A DNA stretch of 53,957 nucleotides, taken from the NCBI GenBank assembly GCA_032718475.1, contig JAUCBJ010005647.1, forward strand, positions 1 to 53,957. The letters are read 5' to 3'. The stretch comes from Nemertoderma westbladi. Lineage: Eukaryota > Xenacoelomorpha > Nemertodermatida > Nemertodermatidae. Shown piece after piece: positions 41,369 to 52,744 of this stretch. The notes below the pieces were generated by a model, which was not told where the DNA came from, searched no databases, and saw nothing but the letters and a program-made list of their open reading frames with translations. Each line of letters starts with the position of its first letter. Positions within the stretch are counted from its first letter, which is position 1. The position numbers were made by a program, and so were the translations under genes.

Positions 41369-44072
41369 ATGGGAATATTTTTATATAATTTATTTTCATT
41401 TTTATTATATTTATTCGTATTGCAGTGCGATTGTATATATAATATAAATTCTAACATGGCCAATGATATAAATTCAAACATATCTGTTGCATCTTATAAC
41501 TGCAACTCAGTTAGAACGCCACATTCACTAAATACTGTTAAGGATCTCTGTAATCTGTCCATGGATGTAATACTCCTACAAGAGCACTTCTTGCCAGTAC
41601 AGGAACTCAGCTTCCTAAATACCATTGATGAGAGGTATCTAGCAAGGGGTATATCACCCGTAGATTATAGAGAAAACATATTAACTGGCCGCCCATATGG
41701 TGGCTTAGCGATACTATTTAAGAAAAGTATTGCGCACGCGGTAGAATGTATTACGTTTGATGATATCCGGCTTTTAGGTGCTAGAATTAAGTTATCTGAT
41801 GGTCAAAAATTATTTTTACTCAATGTCTATCTACCATATCAGTGTAATGACAATGAATCCGAATTCTTAGATTATCTTGGCCGTATTAATGCCATTTTAG
41901 ATTGTGAATCAACTCCACTGTGTTTTGTATTTGGTGATTTTAACGCCGCAATATCTACAATATTTGATAGCCATCTTTTAGATTGGGCCGCAGATAGTAA
42001 TTTGCATCTGTGTGATACAATGTTTCAACTTCAAGATACTTTCACTTTCGTTAGTACGGCTCATGGCAGCACTTCGTGGCTCGACCATGCTATAAGTACA
42101 GGTAGCCTGCTCCCATATTTACGAGATTTTAATGTGCATTATAACTTGGCAATATCGGACCACTTTCCTGTGTCATGTAAAATTAATTTACTTTACTAAG
42201 TAGTACGGATGATATTAACATTGGTGCTACTGAACAAAAATGTGCCCGACTTGATTGGTGCAAAGCGTCACCCCAGCAACTTTCTGCTTACGGTAATAAT
42301 CTCAATGTATTGCTGTCGCAAATAGATACCAATTGCATAGGTGCTAATAACGGTGAGTCTATTTTATGTACAGAGCATAAACCATGCATAGATTATTATT
42401 ATAAATGTATAGTTGACTGCTTTTTAAGGGCAGCTGAATCGTCTATTCCTTCGAAAAAATCAGCCAATAGTGGAGCAAACAGAAATGTTCCCGGTTGGAA
42501 CGATTTCCTGCGAGATAAATATAATTTATCCCGCCGTTTCTTTCTAATTTGGAAAAGTAATGGCTGTCCGAGAAATGGGCTCATATATGAGGAATACACG
42601 AAATCGAGATTGAACTTCAAGCGCTACATGCGCGAGTGCAAACGTAACGCAAACCAGATCCGCAGCGACAAATTAGCTGAGTCAATTTACTCGAACAACC
42701 AGAACGAATTTTGGAATAATGTCCGTAAACAGACGGGTGTCTCTACACCACTGTCTAATAAAGTGGGCAGTGCGGTAGGTGAAAAAGAGGCTTGCGATAT
42801 GTTTAAAAATAAATTTGAAACTTTATACAATGTGAACCAACCTGAGCCCCATAAAGCTGAGGTTGATCGTAAACTTGAAGGTATTAAATTTTGTGAATCA
42901 ATGATTGTAACTCCGATAGAGGTAGTGTTTGCAATTGATAAGCTTGTTACAGGTAAAGCTGCCGGCCCGGATGGCATTTCTTGTGAATTTTTTATAAATG
43001 GTACTAAATCTCTATATGTTCACTTAGCAAATGTATTCACCTGTTTTAATGTTCATGGTTATATACCCGATGATTTTATGCGTTGTAACCTAATTCCTTT
43101 ACTTAAAGACAAGAATGACGATATTACATCGCCCGACAATTATCGTGGCATAGCCATTGCCACAATTATGAGTAAGATATTTGAACATGTATATATTGAT
43201 CGTTTTTGTGATAAGTTACAGACTTCGAATTCGCAATTTGGCTTTAAGCAAAATCACGGCACCGAACTCTGTATCTTCACTTTGAAAGAAATTATTCAGC
43301 ATTATCTTGAAAATGATTCAGCAGTTTACGTGTGCTTTATTGACTCATCAAAAGCTTTTGATTTAGTAAATCATTACACACTTTTTAAAAAACTTATAGA
43401 TAGGGGCATACCGTTGTTTTATATTCGGGCGATTAAATTTTGGTACAAATTTCAACAATTAGGTGTACTTTGGGGTGGTTTTATTTCTAACTATTTTCAT
43501 GTTTCTAACGGGACCAAACAAGGTGGTATTTTATCTCCGTATTTATATAGCGTATATCTTGATGACCTGAGTAGGGAATTAAATAACAGTAATGTAGGTT
43601 GTATGATGTCTGGTGTCCGCTCTAATCATATGATGTATGCCGATGATTTGTCTATGTTTTCAAATTCGATTACTGGACTGCAAAAACTGCTACATATTTT
43701 TGAAAAATATGCACTTCTACATTCGATTACGGTTAATCTTAAAAAATCCAAATGCATGTATTATTTCCCTAAATCGTGTAAAAACTCAAATGTAGGACAA
43801 GTATCTTTAAATATAATAAGTTAACAATAGTGCACGAGATTAAATATTTAGGTCATATACTTTGCGATAATACAGACGATAATTCGGATATTCATAATCA
43901 ATTAAGATCATTTTATAAACGTGCTAATACCATTATTAGAAAATTTGCAAATTGTACTACAGCCGTAAAAGTTAAATTATTTCGATGTTTTTGTACTCAA
44001 TTTTATTGTAACGCTTTGTGGTCTAGATTAAATTACTCTGCTTCTGTGCATAATAAATTAAGAGTAGCATAT
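41369..44072 (+). pseudogene. LINE ORF2: endonuclease and reverse transcriptase (two frameshifts)
   Basis: ATG 41369 opens frame 2, but its first 29 residues are hydrophobic and unlike the family, so ATG 41456 (MANDINS) may be the real start. Endonuclease motifs: SYNCNS, LLQEHF (catalytic Glu), FGDFNA, SWLDHAI, SDHFPV. The frame ends at 42199 and resumes in frame 1 from about 42187, so a one-base change lies there. Reverse transcriptase motifs: PDNYRGIAI, QFGFK, CFIDSSKAFD, NGTKQGGILSPYL, MMYADDLSMFS. A second shift near 43800 moves to frame 3 with HEIKYLGHIL and the thumb region, ending abruptly at about 44072. The copy is inactive. The clade is a CR1/jockey-group estimate. Confidence 0.85.
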
Positions 44073-44079
44073 CCCTGAT

Positions 44080-44410
44080 AACAATTGCATGTTATTTTAA
44101 CGTTTATATCACATTTTTATTGAACATGGCAAACGTTTGAAAAAACGTTTGCGACACGTCCAGAAATAGATAATTTTCATGTTATTTTGTCCAAGCGGGT
44201 GGCATGTAATAAACGTTTAGAAGTAAACGTGTAAATAGCATGAAACAAACGTTACCCAATCGCCGGTTCTTTATGACGTTTGAATTAAACGTGTGTCTAG
44301 CATGTGTAACTAACGTGAACCATGCGTCGGTTCTTTCGAAATTGCTTGGAAATATACGTTTTTTTAATGCAAAGAAAACGTTTGTTTTAAACGTTGTAAA
44401 TCGTTATTCT
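44080..44410. repeat. Cluster of AAACGTTT-like motifs
   Basis: About eleven AAACGT or ACGTTT words occur in 330 bp, in both orientations and at irregular spacing, several as full palindromes (AAACGTTT near 44132, 44145 and 44212). The stretch follows the LINE truncation point. No gene. Confidence 0.7.
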
Positions 44411-44711
44411 CTACACTAATTTGGTCATCCATTGATTCGACCACCGGATTGTTCCCATGGTATGCAATTGTTCGAATTAAGAAGATAATTTATGTGTAAA
44501 ACATGAATATTATTAAGCACAACAAGGTAGTAGTAGCCAGTACAGCACAACTTAACCACCTAAAAACTAGTGTTATTGTTCACAATAACAACAACACCTA
44601 TTAAAAAAATGAACTGCATTGCACAAACTTTAAGTAAAATTGTACTGTATATACAAAAATGAAACAAAATTCCATTTGAACTGTAATATTATAGACCAAC
44701 CGCAGCCTTCT

Positions 44712-45230
44712 TTAACGCTATTTGGCCTGGGGGGGGGGGGGGGGGGGTGGGTGAGGGTCATTTAAATTTTTTTGAAATTAATCTGTATCTTTGAAACAGA
44801 TATGTTGTGAAAACCGAGATTCCGTGACTTTTCCTAAAATTTTATGGGCTATCCATCAGAGCACAAAGGAAATTATTATCCATATTGAAATATAATAAAT
44901 AGTTTCAAAAATTTCCCTGTTCACTTCAATGTTCCAAAATTGGAGACAAGGGGGGAGACTGGACGCAAATCCCATCTTGGCGAATTAATATCTCGCCTCA
45001 ATGTTAAATTCTCAATTTAGGGAAAGGAGCAGGTTACAGTGGTACGTTATTTTAACCAAAACAATAAACTAAATACAATAGAACAGGTTATAGTTTTATT
45101 TTTGAGAGAAATCATATGTTATTTGCGTCGAATTTCCCCTGGAGAGGGATGAATTTTTATTGCGTCCAGTTCCCCCCCCCCCCCCCCCCCCACCCACCCC
45201 GGGGCAATACATTGTAAAATAGACAACAAT
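44712..45230. mobile_element. Possible second piggyBac-like piece with G and C tracts
   Basis: TTAACGCTATT at 44712 resembles the TTAACCCTATTA end at 35574. A run of about 20 Gs follows. The next 120 bp (GACTTTTCCTAAAA context) resembles 35640-35700. At 45168 a run of about 20 Cs and CACCCACCCC mirrors the left GGGTGGGTG. The right TTAA is uncertain. Confidence 0.4.
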
Positions 45231-45321
45231 TAACATTTACGATAAAACAAATTACAATTAAAACAACAATGTTGGGACGTCACGGGGAGTTTTCAGTTAC
45301 ATTGATCATTCAGTTTCAGCC

Positions 45322-47370
45322 GCATCGATATCACTGAATCCGGAGTCCGTTCCGCCAAGGATCTGTCGATATCACTGAATCCGGAGTCCGTTCCGCCAAG
45401 GATCTGTCGATATCACTGAATCCGGAGTCCGTTCCGCCAAGGATCCGTCGATATCACTGAATCCGGAGTCCGTTCCGCCAAGGATCCGTCGATATCACTG
45501 AATCCAGAGTCCGTTCCGCCAAGGATCTGTCGATATCACTGAATCCGGAGTCCGTTCCGCCAAGGATCCGTCGATATCACTGAATCCGGAGTCCGTTCCG
45601 CCAAGGATCCGTCGATATCACTGAATCCAGAGTCCGTTCCGCCAAGGATCCGTCGATATCACTGAATCCAGAGTCCGTTCCGCCAAGGATCCGTCGATAT
45701 CACTGAATCCGGAGTCCGTTCCGCCAAGGATCCGTCGATATCACTGAATCCGGAGTCCGTTCCGCCAAGGATCCGTCGATATCACTGAATCCGGAGTCCG
45801 TTCCGCCAAGGATCCGTCGATATCACTGAATCCGGAGTCCGTTCCGCCAAGGATCCGTCGATATCACTGAATCCGGAGTCCGTTCCGCCAAGGATCCGTC
45901 GATATCACTGAATCCGGAGTCCGTTCCGCCAAGGATCCGTCGATATCACTGAATCCGGAGTCCGTTCCGCCAAGGATCCGTCGATATCACTGAGTCCGTT
46001 CCGCCAAGGATCCGTCGATATCACTGAATCCGGAGTCCGTTCCGCCAAGGATCCGTCGATATCACTGAATCCGGAGTCCGTTCCGCCAAGGATCCGTCGA
46101 TATCACTGAATCCGGAGTCCGTTCCGCCAAGGATCCGTCGATATCACTGAATCCAGAGTCCGTTCCGCCAAGGATCCGTCGATATCACTGAATCCAGAGT
46201 CCGTTCCGCCAAGGATCCGTCGATATCACTGAATCCGGAGTCCGTTCCGCCAAGGATCCGTCGATATCACTGAATCCGGAGTCCGTTCCGCCAAGGATCC
46301 GTCGATATCACTGAATCCGGAGTCCGTTCCGCCAAGGATCCGTCGATATCACTGAATCCGGAGTCCGTTCCGCCAAGGATCCGTCGATATCACTGAATCC
46401 GGAGTCCGTTCCGCCAAGGATCCGTCGATATCACTGAATCCGGAGTCCGTTCCGCCAAGGATCCGTCGATATCACTGAATCCGGAGTCCGTTCCGCCAAG
46501 GATCCGTCGATATCACTGAATCCGGAGTCCGTTCCGTCAAGGATCCGTCGATATCACTGAATCCGGAGTCCGTTCAGCCAAGGATCCGTCGATATCACTG
46601 AATCCGGAGTCCGTTCCGCCAAGGATCCGTCGATATCACTGAATCCGGAGTCCGTTCCGTCAAGGATCCGTCGATATCACTGAATCCGGAGTCCGTTCCG
46701 CCAAGGATCCGTCGATATCACTGAATCCAGAGTCCGTTCCGCCAAGGATCCGTCGATATCACTGAATCCGGAGTCCGTTCCGCCAAGGATCCGTCGATAT
46801 CACTGAATCCGGAGTCCGTTCCGCCAAGGATCCGTCTATATCACTGAATCCGGAGTCCGTTCCGCCAAGGATCCGTCGATATCACTGAATCCGGAGTCCG
46901 TTCCGCCAAGGATCCGTCGATATCACTGAATCCGGAGTCCGTTCCGCCAAGGATCCGTCGATATCACTGAATCCGGAGTCCGTTCCGCCAAGGATCCGTC
47001 GATATCACTGAATCCAGAGTCCGTTCCGCCAAGGATCCGTCGATATCACTGAATCCGGAGTCCGTTCCGTCAAGGATCCGTCGATATCACTGAATCCGGA
47101 GTCCGTTCCGCCAAGGATCCGTCGATATCACTGAATCCGGAGTCCGTTCCACCAAGGATCCGTCGATATCACTGAATCCGGAGTCCGTTCCGTCAAGGAT
47201 CCGTCGATATCACTGAATCCGGAGTCCGTTCCGCCAAGGATCCGTCGATATCACTGAATCCGGAGTCCGTTCCGTCAAGGATCCGTCGATATCACTGAAT
47301 CCGGAGTCCGTTCCGCCAAGGATCCGTCGATATCACTGAATCCGGAGTCCGTTCCACCAAGGATATCCGT
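45322..47370. repeat. 41-bp satellite, about 50 units
   Basis: The unit, shown in two halves, is GGATCCGTCGATATCACTGA followed by ATCCGGAGTCCGTTCCGCCAA. Variants: GGATCTG in the first units, CCAGAG instead of CCGGAG, and CGTCAA or CACCAA. One unit near 45993 has a 7-bp deletion. Not a CRISPR, because there are no spacers. Not coding, because 41 is not a multiple of three. Confidence 0.97.
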
Positions 47371-47599
47371 CGCTAGCAAAGTGTAATAACTTTCCCGTAT
47401 CTTGGATCTGGAAAATTAATTTATTTATGTGTTAAAAAAATATACTCGGACTAGGACTATATTAGACTAAGACTTCATCATCTACAATAAATTTCTGTTA
47501 AAGAAATGTTATTTCATTAATATCTTCGTTGGCTATTCGTGTCATTCATTACCGGTATCTACTAGATGTAAACCTAAATAAAAATAAATGGGGAATTGT

Positions 47600-48265
47600 T
47601 GAGTGGCTGTCGCTGTGACATAGCGTTGGGTGGCCAGCGATGGGTGGCCAGCGTTGGGTGACTGTGACACAGCGTTGGGTGGCCAGCGATGGGTGGCCAG
47701 CGTTGGGTGACTGTGACATAGCGTTGGGTGGCTGTGGCATAGCATTGAGTGGCTGTGACATAGCGTTGATTGGCTGTGACATAGCGTTGGGTGGCTAGCG
47801 TTGATTGGCTGTGACATAGCGTTGAGTAACTGTGACATAGCGTTGAGTGGCTGTGACATAGCATTGAGCGGCTGTGACATAGCATTGAGCGGCTGTGACA
47901 TAGCTTTGAGCGGCTGTGACATAGCGTTGGGTGGTTGTGATGTGACATAGCGTTGGGTGGTTGTGATGTGACATAGCGTTGGGTGGTTGTGATGTGACAT
48001 AGCGTTGGGTGGCTGTGGCAGTGTGGCATAGCGGTTGAGTGGTTGTTGTGACAAAGCGTTGAGTGGCTGTGACATAGCGTTGGGTGGCTGTGACAATACG
48101 TTGAGTGGCTGTGACATAGCATTGAGTGTCTGTGACATAGCTTTGAGTGGCTGTGACATAGCGTTGAGTGGCTGTGACATGGCATTGAGCGCCTGTGAGA
48201 TAGCGTTGAGTGGCTGTGACATAGCATTGAGTGGTTGTAACATAGCTTTGAGTGGCTGTGACTTC
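47600..48265. repeat. 21-bp minisatellite
   Basis: Core GTGACATAGCGTTGAGTGGCT, with variants GGGTGGCCAGCGAT and longer GTTGTGATGTGACATAGC units at 47935-48000. Because 21 is divisible by three, long frames appear on both strands. Their His/Ser/Cys-rich translations are artefacts. Confidence 0.9.
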
Positions 48266-48269
48266 TGTC

Positions 48270-49358
48270 TCGCCCAACTTCTGTCTCTGCTTCCAAAAGT
48301 ATAAAAAAGCGTCTCGATATATAAAACATCGAGACTGGAAAAATATTTCGAGAAAATATCGCCATGGGAAATATCGCCATGGGATATATAGTGGTAGCTT
48401 AGTGAAAGGGTTTGGTTAGGTAAGTCTAGAGTTTAGTGTTCTCTTAGGATAGGGTTAGGTTGTAGATAGAGGGAGAGGCGGTATCACAACTCACCTCTGA
48501 GTATCAATGATCAACGTATTGTTAGTTGTCTGGGTAATCAGTGTGAGTATCGTATTGGAAACATGATTGGATTCATTGTCGCTCATATATTCCACCTAAA
48601 ATGATAATAATATATATACATATAGCATTGGAGCAATTAGATCAACGTGCACAAGTCACCACAACCCATCACAGACTGTTTCACATTGCCACTGCACTGG
48701 GGACTGGTTTATAAAGAGGAAATGAGTAAAAAATAAAGCAAACATTTACTTACCTACCATAGATAGCCAGAGTAAGGCATGTTTTATTTTAAATTACAGT
48801 TTAAGCATATGCACGATCTGACGATTTATAAACGTCCCAAAGTACCAAGTGGGCCTAACCTAACAGCAAGGCCTAGTAGTAAGTAAAATAATAACTTAAT
48901 CGCCAGAATCTGATGCGTATCTTTAGCTGGCTGCCTGGGACCGCATGTGTAATTTACTTCCGGCCGCCGGCACTTTTTCCCTCTATTTGATCAAAATAGA
49001 TCACAGGATTAGGATTTTAATCACTTGAATCACTGAAATAACGAAGTGTAAGAAGCCTATTCAAGTTCAATACAAACCTGTTAAGTGAAGAACCTTCGCA
49101 TTAAATGTGGGCCAACTTGACAGTTGACAGAAGATCTGGATTCGAAAATTCTTTCCAACGTACCGGTAGTAGGCCGGCATTTCGAGGAGGCCATAATATT
49201 TTTCCAGTCAGCCAGTCTGCCAGTGCAGCCCTTGCCGCTTGCCTGTTGTTTCGACCAACCAGCGCCAGGAAGACAGACAGACAGAGCCCAATCTAAACTG
49301 TCGTCGTCATCGAATTACTGGCACTGCACTGCCTGCGGCCAGACGCTTTTTCGGGTAC
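48270..49358. other. Non-coding stretch
   Basis: No gene recognised. ATATCGCCATGGGA is repeated at 48356 and 48371. The overlapping frames at 49105-49448 run into the LTR and have no domain. Confidence 0.4.
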
Positions 49359-50563
49359 TGTAAAAGCTTTTGTGGGATAACTGATACGTTTGCCTTTGCT
49401 GGCCAGTTCCCCCCCCGGTCGCTAGAATACTCTCAAAGGGATTTATAACTAAAATAGTGCAAGCTACCAGCTTATTGGCTGATGTGCTGTGTGGAGATAT
49501 CTGGGCTCAGTTTAATCGGCCAACCAGTGTAGGGAGGTTGCCTAAGCCTTGCTGTCCGTGTCGGCCAATAGAATTTGCGTAGGCGTTGATTTCGACCTAT
49601 CCCAGCGCTACTGAACTGAATTTCCTATCTCACTGCTCATCCTCTGTGTTGGACGGGAGCTTCGGGGAATAAGAGTTTTTGGTATACTCGTATAGTAGTA
49701 GTAGTCATATGATTTTATATGATTCTGTTGTTGTGTTCCCATTTTCGCCATAACACCGGCTTTTTGGGAAGAACTCTAGTAAAACTGCTTAAATTATCGA
49801 AAGTATAAACTGTTACCTAACTAACCTAACGCAATCGACTTATCTGATCTAATTAACTCACTATTAATCATATTGTTTGTACTGTTATTTACCATCAGTT
49901 ATTAATTGTACCTATTTGTTAATGGAAATATTGCTCTTTGGATAATACGGATAAATCACCCAAATTTCCCAATTTTCTTGATACACTACAGGTTAGAGAG
50001 ACAGGCTATACATAACAATTGCGATTTATATTAATGTGGTGTGTATTGAATCTAATGTTATTTAGCAGACCCTACATGAGTCAATTGCTGCTCTCTTTAT
50101 GTGTGATCAAATATACTGACGGTCGGCAGAATAGTGTGTATGATTGTGATTGGTAACAAAGTATTTCCTAAAGAATACGCTTTATACTTTAATCATAAGC
50201 GGTATCGTTGCGTTTTAGTATAAGTCTTAGTTCTGTTTAAATAGATAGAGCGCCACGTCCTAAAGGAACTGTTAATATTTCCCGAAAGCCAATAATATCT
50301 GTCAGAAATTAATTATTAGCGATCTGTCGAATAATACAGTAAGTTTACGCTGCAACCTTACACTGCAATAATAAAATTTAAGCATCCGAATTCAGCCTCC
50401 CGGGTGTAGATCCATCGGGTGAATGATCGCGCATGGGCTGACTTCGGCTAATGTTTTGTGTATTAGCATAAATTGTTTTCGTATGCTAAAGGTGTTTTAA
50501 TTAACTAAAAGACATATAAATTTTGGCAGGTTAAACTGCTAAAGGTCTTCAAAAGCGCGAACA
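49359..50563 (+). repeat. 5' LTR of the family B element (1,205 bp)
   Basis: It starts TGTAAAAGC, ends GCGCGAACA, and is followed by GTAACAGTTTATAATC. Confidence 0.88.
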
Positions 50564-52744
50564 GTAACAGTTTATAATCTTATTGCAGTAGGCAATAAGG
50601 TTGCAAAATACCGTAGTGACTGGTAAAACTGAACCGGTGCTTCTGTAGGTCAGTAGGCCTAACTGTCATCACCGGTACCGGTACTGCTGTACAAGTACAT
50701 TTAGTATTATTCGATTTTGATTATTGTATACCGGTAGGCTGTTTAAGAGATTAGGGACTGTACACCCCTTGTTTCTTTTGGAGCTTACTTATTTCTGTCG
50801 GTTTTATTTCCTAGTAAGTTAATATTGAGCTGAAGACGTGTAAGTCTGCTCAGATTGTTCAGATAATTGTAGGCTGAACTGCTGTCTGACTGTGTTGAGT
50901 TTGGAGAGATTACGGCGTGTGTAGAGTTTGTCTGATAAAGTGCCGTTAGTAAGTTGGGGCAGCCATATGCGGTAAGGTCAATCCCCTCTTAAAGAATAAG
51001 TCGTACTACCGTGTTAGAACGCATACTAACTAACTGTTTCAGAATCTGCATATACTGTAGTTTATTTAGGCTTGATCGTAGTCTGCCAGTGTTTTAGCCT
51101 GTGTTTGTTTGTGTGGTCTGTTCAGGTACCGTAATAGTTATTACTCAGATATTTGTAGGCTAGATTGTTGTCTAGCTATTCTTAGGCCTGAAGGGATTGC
51201 TGCGTGTGTAGAGTTGGTCTGATAAAGTGCCGTTAGTAAGTTGGGGCAGCCATATGCGGTAAGGTCAATCCCCTCTTAAAGAATAAGTCGTACTACCGTG
51301 CTAGAACGCATACTAACTAACAGTTTCAGAATCTGCACATACTGTAGTTTGTTTAGGCTTGATAGTAGTCTGCCAGCGTTTAGTTTGTATTTTGTTTGAG
51401 TATTCTGTACGGGTAGCGTAATATTTATTATTCAGAGTTTATGCGATTATTCGCAACATTCATGTCCCCAAGTTTATTCCTACAGTAATTGTGCTTGTTA
51501 TACATACCGTTATAGTTAAATTAACCCCGGTACTACACGGGCTGCTCGGCGTAGGACAAGACTGGTGACTTTGTGCTCTAGTCACTCCAGCAGATGCCGT
51601 GGTTCTTTTAACTGTTCAAGTATATTTAACTACTGATTATTTGTTATACCGGTACTTGTACCTAATTTAGGGTTTAGTGTACAGTGCTTTCCGAAGTAAT
51701 TAGTGTAGGCAGTATATTTGTGTTGTAAAGTGGTTGATAGGCACATTCGTTAGCTCTATTAGCTTCTGGGTAGGAACAATCCGTGATACATAACGTAGTA
51801 CCTATAGCGATACAGTTATAAGTCGTCAGGCGGTGGTATTTTTCCTATCTGGACAGTACAATATATTTACTACTACTTATTATTTCAAATACCGTAGTAC
51901 CCTGTCCGTTGTAATAACCAGAATTCTAACCCTTTGTTAGGCTGGTTTGTAGACTTCCTGTAAAATTACCCTAAAAATTTCGTACGTAATATTTTGTTGT
52001 GTTTAATTAGAGAATTAATCTCCTCAGTATCGTAAGTAATTTGTAGTATTAAGTAACTTAGGTAAATTAGAATTATCAGTTTTAGTGTCAAATAAATAGC
52101 ACTTCACTGAGAGCGCGCAGCTTCTGTGTAGTGACCCCCCAGAAATAATAACATTTATTTCAAATATTGACAAAAAACCCATTTAAACGGGTATATATCT
52201 ATTATCAATCAACTCAAACGATTTATACATAGTAGGCCTGCCAGACAACAACTAGGTCTCAATATCAGTTGGACTACTGCTTAAATAACGGTAAAAAAAT
52301 AAGTTAAAGTAACTAAGTAACCCTAAAATATTCAGGAATTCAATTATTCTAAAAATAATTGACATACCGGTACTTACCATAGGCTTATTATATTTATTTC
52401 TATAAATTTGAGCTGAAATCATACCGGTACTCTGTAATTAATTTTAGTTCATAATTATACTTATATACTATAAGTGTAAGCTGTATACCGGTATTCCCTA
52501 TAGGCCTATTATATATTTATATATATCTGTGCTAAAATTATATACCGGTACTCTGTGACAAATCTAGTCTGTAATAATACTTATATATATTATAAGCATA
52601 CCGGTATTCTAATATATTGTATATATATCACGTTACACTGAGTAACAGTACCGGTAATAAATCGCTAGGCTTGCGGTCATACTGAATTACCAGACTTGCT
52701 TTAACTGAAACTATAGTAGTAGATATTCAACTGTATAACTAAAC
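50564..52744 (+). other. Leader of the family B element, with a 289-bp tandem duplication
   Basis: No ORF. A segment beginning GTGTGTAGAGTTTGTCTGAT near 50916 recurs near 51204 with few changes. The last 400 bases contain about six TACCGGTA palindromes. The minus-strand relative (33275-35007) shows only one copy of the duplicated segment. Confidence 0.75.

Larger units (their letters stand above)
40076..44072 (+). mobile_element. Non-LTR retrotransposon (CR1/jockey group), 3' truncated
   Basis: ORF1, an apurinic-type endonuclease and a reverse transcriptase follow each other on the plus strand. The coding part breaks off at about 44072, soon after the reverse transcriptase, without a 3' untranslated region or tail. 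Loss of the 3' end is unusual, because LINE copies normally lose their 5' end. Confidence 0.85.

Noticed and set aside
45322-47370. CRISPR-like regular array
   Set aside because: Head-to-tail 41-bp units have no spacers, and the context is eukaryotic.
47542-48380. Long overlapping minus-strand frames rich in His, Ser and Cys
   Set aside because: They are translations of the 21-bp minisatellite. All frames stay open because 21 is divisible by three, and no domain is present.
49105-49448. Overlapping plus-strand frames before and into the 5' LTR
   Set aside because: They cross the LTR boundary, have no domains and are not conserved in the LTR at 3047.
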